Shown here piece after piece: positions 23,319 to 23,841 of a stretch of DNA of 23,841 nucleotides. A model generated the notes under the pieces. The model was not told the DNA's origin, did no database searches, and worked only from the letters and a program-made list of their open reading frames with translations. The DNA comes from a bacterium. Lineage in GTDB: Bacteria; UBP15; UBA6099; DSWB01. Where the stretch lies: NCBI GenBank assembly GCA_020061125.1, contig JAGUYV010000235.1:1-23841 (forward strand). The letters run 5' to 3'. How positions within the stretch are numbered: the stretch's first letter is position 1; each line of letters begins with the position of its first letter. A program made the translations under genes and the position numbers.

Positions 23319-23841
23319 ATGTGCGCGGAGCCGTCAAAGACCGTGGGGTTCGTCACCTTCGGCTGCAAGCTGAACCACGCCGAAACCCAGATTATGCGTG
23401 AAGCCTTCGAGGCGCGCGGCTTCGTGTGCTCGGATTCTCCTCACAACGCGGATATCGTAATCGTGAACACTTGCACGGTCACCGGCGCCACGGACCACCA
23501 GTGCCGCCAGGCCCTGCGCCATGCCCTGCGCCGCAAGGACAGGGACCCGTCGGCCAGGATCATCGCCACGGGCTGTTACGCGCAGACCAATCCCGAGGGG
23601 CTGCTCAAGATGGTTCCGGGACTGGACCTGGTTGCCGGAAACCGGGAAAAGGAAGTTCTGGCGGACCTTGCGCTGGAGTTGCGCGAGAACCACGGGCGAG
23701 AGCCGGTTGTGCGCGTTGGCGGCATCTCTCGTGCGCGCTCCCTGGACCCCCCGCGCGTGGCGCGTTTCAGCGGCATGACACGCGCGTATCTGCGCGTGCA
23801 GGACGGGTGCGACAACCGGTGCGCGTATTGCATCATCCCCC
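23319..23841 (+). CDS. mtaB: tRNA t6A37 methylthiotransferase MtaB, partial
   Basis: The 5' 174 codons of a MiaB/MtaB-family radical SAM enzyme are present; the gene runs off the window. ATG 23319 is the first start after an in-frame TGA at 23310-23312. The N-terminal domain has VTFGCKLNHAETQ with its first cluster cysteine, then VNTCTV and TGCYAQ, the three cysteines of the auxiliary [4Fe-4S] cluster. The radical SAM motif CDNRCAYC is visible near the 3' edge. FGCKLN (rather than FGCQMN) and TVTGATDHQCRQ favour MtaB over MiaB. MtaB adds a methylthio group to t6A37 in tRNA. This is a housekeeping gene with no evident link to the cytochromes, and marks the end of the respiratory cluster. Confidence 0.9.
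   Translation, partial: MCAEPSKTVGFVTFGCKLNHAETQIMREAFEARGFVCSDSPHNADIVIVNTCTVTGATDHQCRQALRHALRRKDRDPSARIIATGCYAQTNPEGLLKMVPGLDLVAGNREKEVLADLALELRENHGREPVVRVGGISRARSLDPPRVARFSGMTRAYLRVQDGCDNRCAYCIIP

Overview
This window looks like part of the chromosome of a GC-rich Gram-negative anaerobe that respires with very large multiheme c-type cytochromes. The Gram-negative call rests on an outer-membrane beta-barrel ending in Phe and on predicted lipoproteins. Gene content resembles metal-reducing or electroactive Desulfobacterota (Geobacter-like). The lineage is inference; no rRNA or other definitive marker is present.

Layout. (1) 1-423, minus strand: N-terminus of a membrane sensor with a periplasmic CXXCH heme site. 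(2) 424-783: intergenic region with candidate sigma-70 promoters facing both ways. (3) 784-4536: PhnD-like periplasmic-binding lipoprotein, sensor histidine kinase and NtrC-type response regulator, tightly coupled. (4) 4537-4928: intergenic region with two tandem 17-bp palindromes and an extended -10 promoter candidate. (5) 4929-8953: porin-cytochrome conduit made of a DmsE/MtrA-family decaheme cytochrome, an MtrB-like barrel and an octaheme surface lipoprotein, followed by two hairpin terminators. (6) 9248-19191: one probable eight-gene operon with a tetraheme cytochrome, a Rieske protein, cytochrome b6, a subunit-IV-like protein, a membrane-anchored nonaheme cytochrome, a NapC-type cytochrome with up to 27 hemes, an undecaheme cytochrome fused to a diheme-b membrane domain (CbcL-like), and a 28-heme cytochrome. 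(7) 19370-23255: c554-like tetraheme cytochrome, thioredoxin-like protein and an enlarged CcmF heme lyase. (8) 23319-end: 5' part of mtaB, which is housekeeping.

How it fits together (inference). Menaquinol would be oxidised at the b6-type Rieske/cytochrome b complex and/or at the CbcL-like fusion. Electrons would pass to the small and giant periplasmic or membrane-tethered cytochromes, cross the outer membrane through the decaheme/barrel pair, and exit through the octaheme lipoprotein. The eight cytochrome genes encode 98 canonical CXXCH motifs plus one CX4CH, one CX3CH and one CXXCK, so the CcmF and thioredoxin-like genes nearby make sense as maturation functions. The two sensor systems on the left may regulate the chain.

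The most notable features are the paralogous 27- and 28-heme proteins built from regular triheme modules, the combination of a heme-ci-type cytochrome b6 with giant cytochromes in one operon, and the Met/His-rich insert in CcmF.
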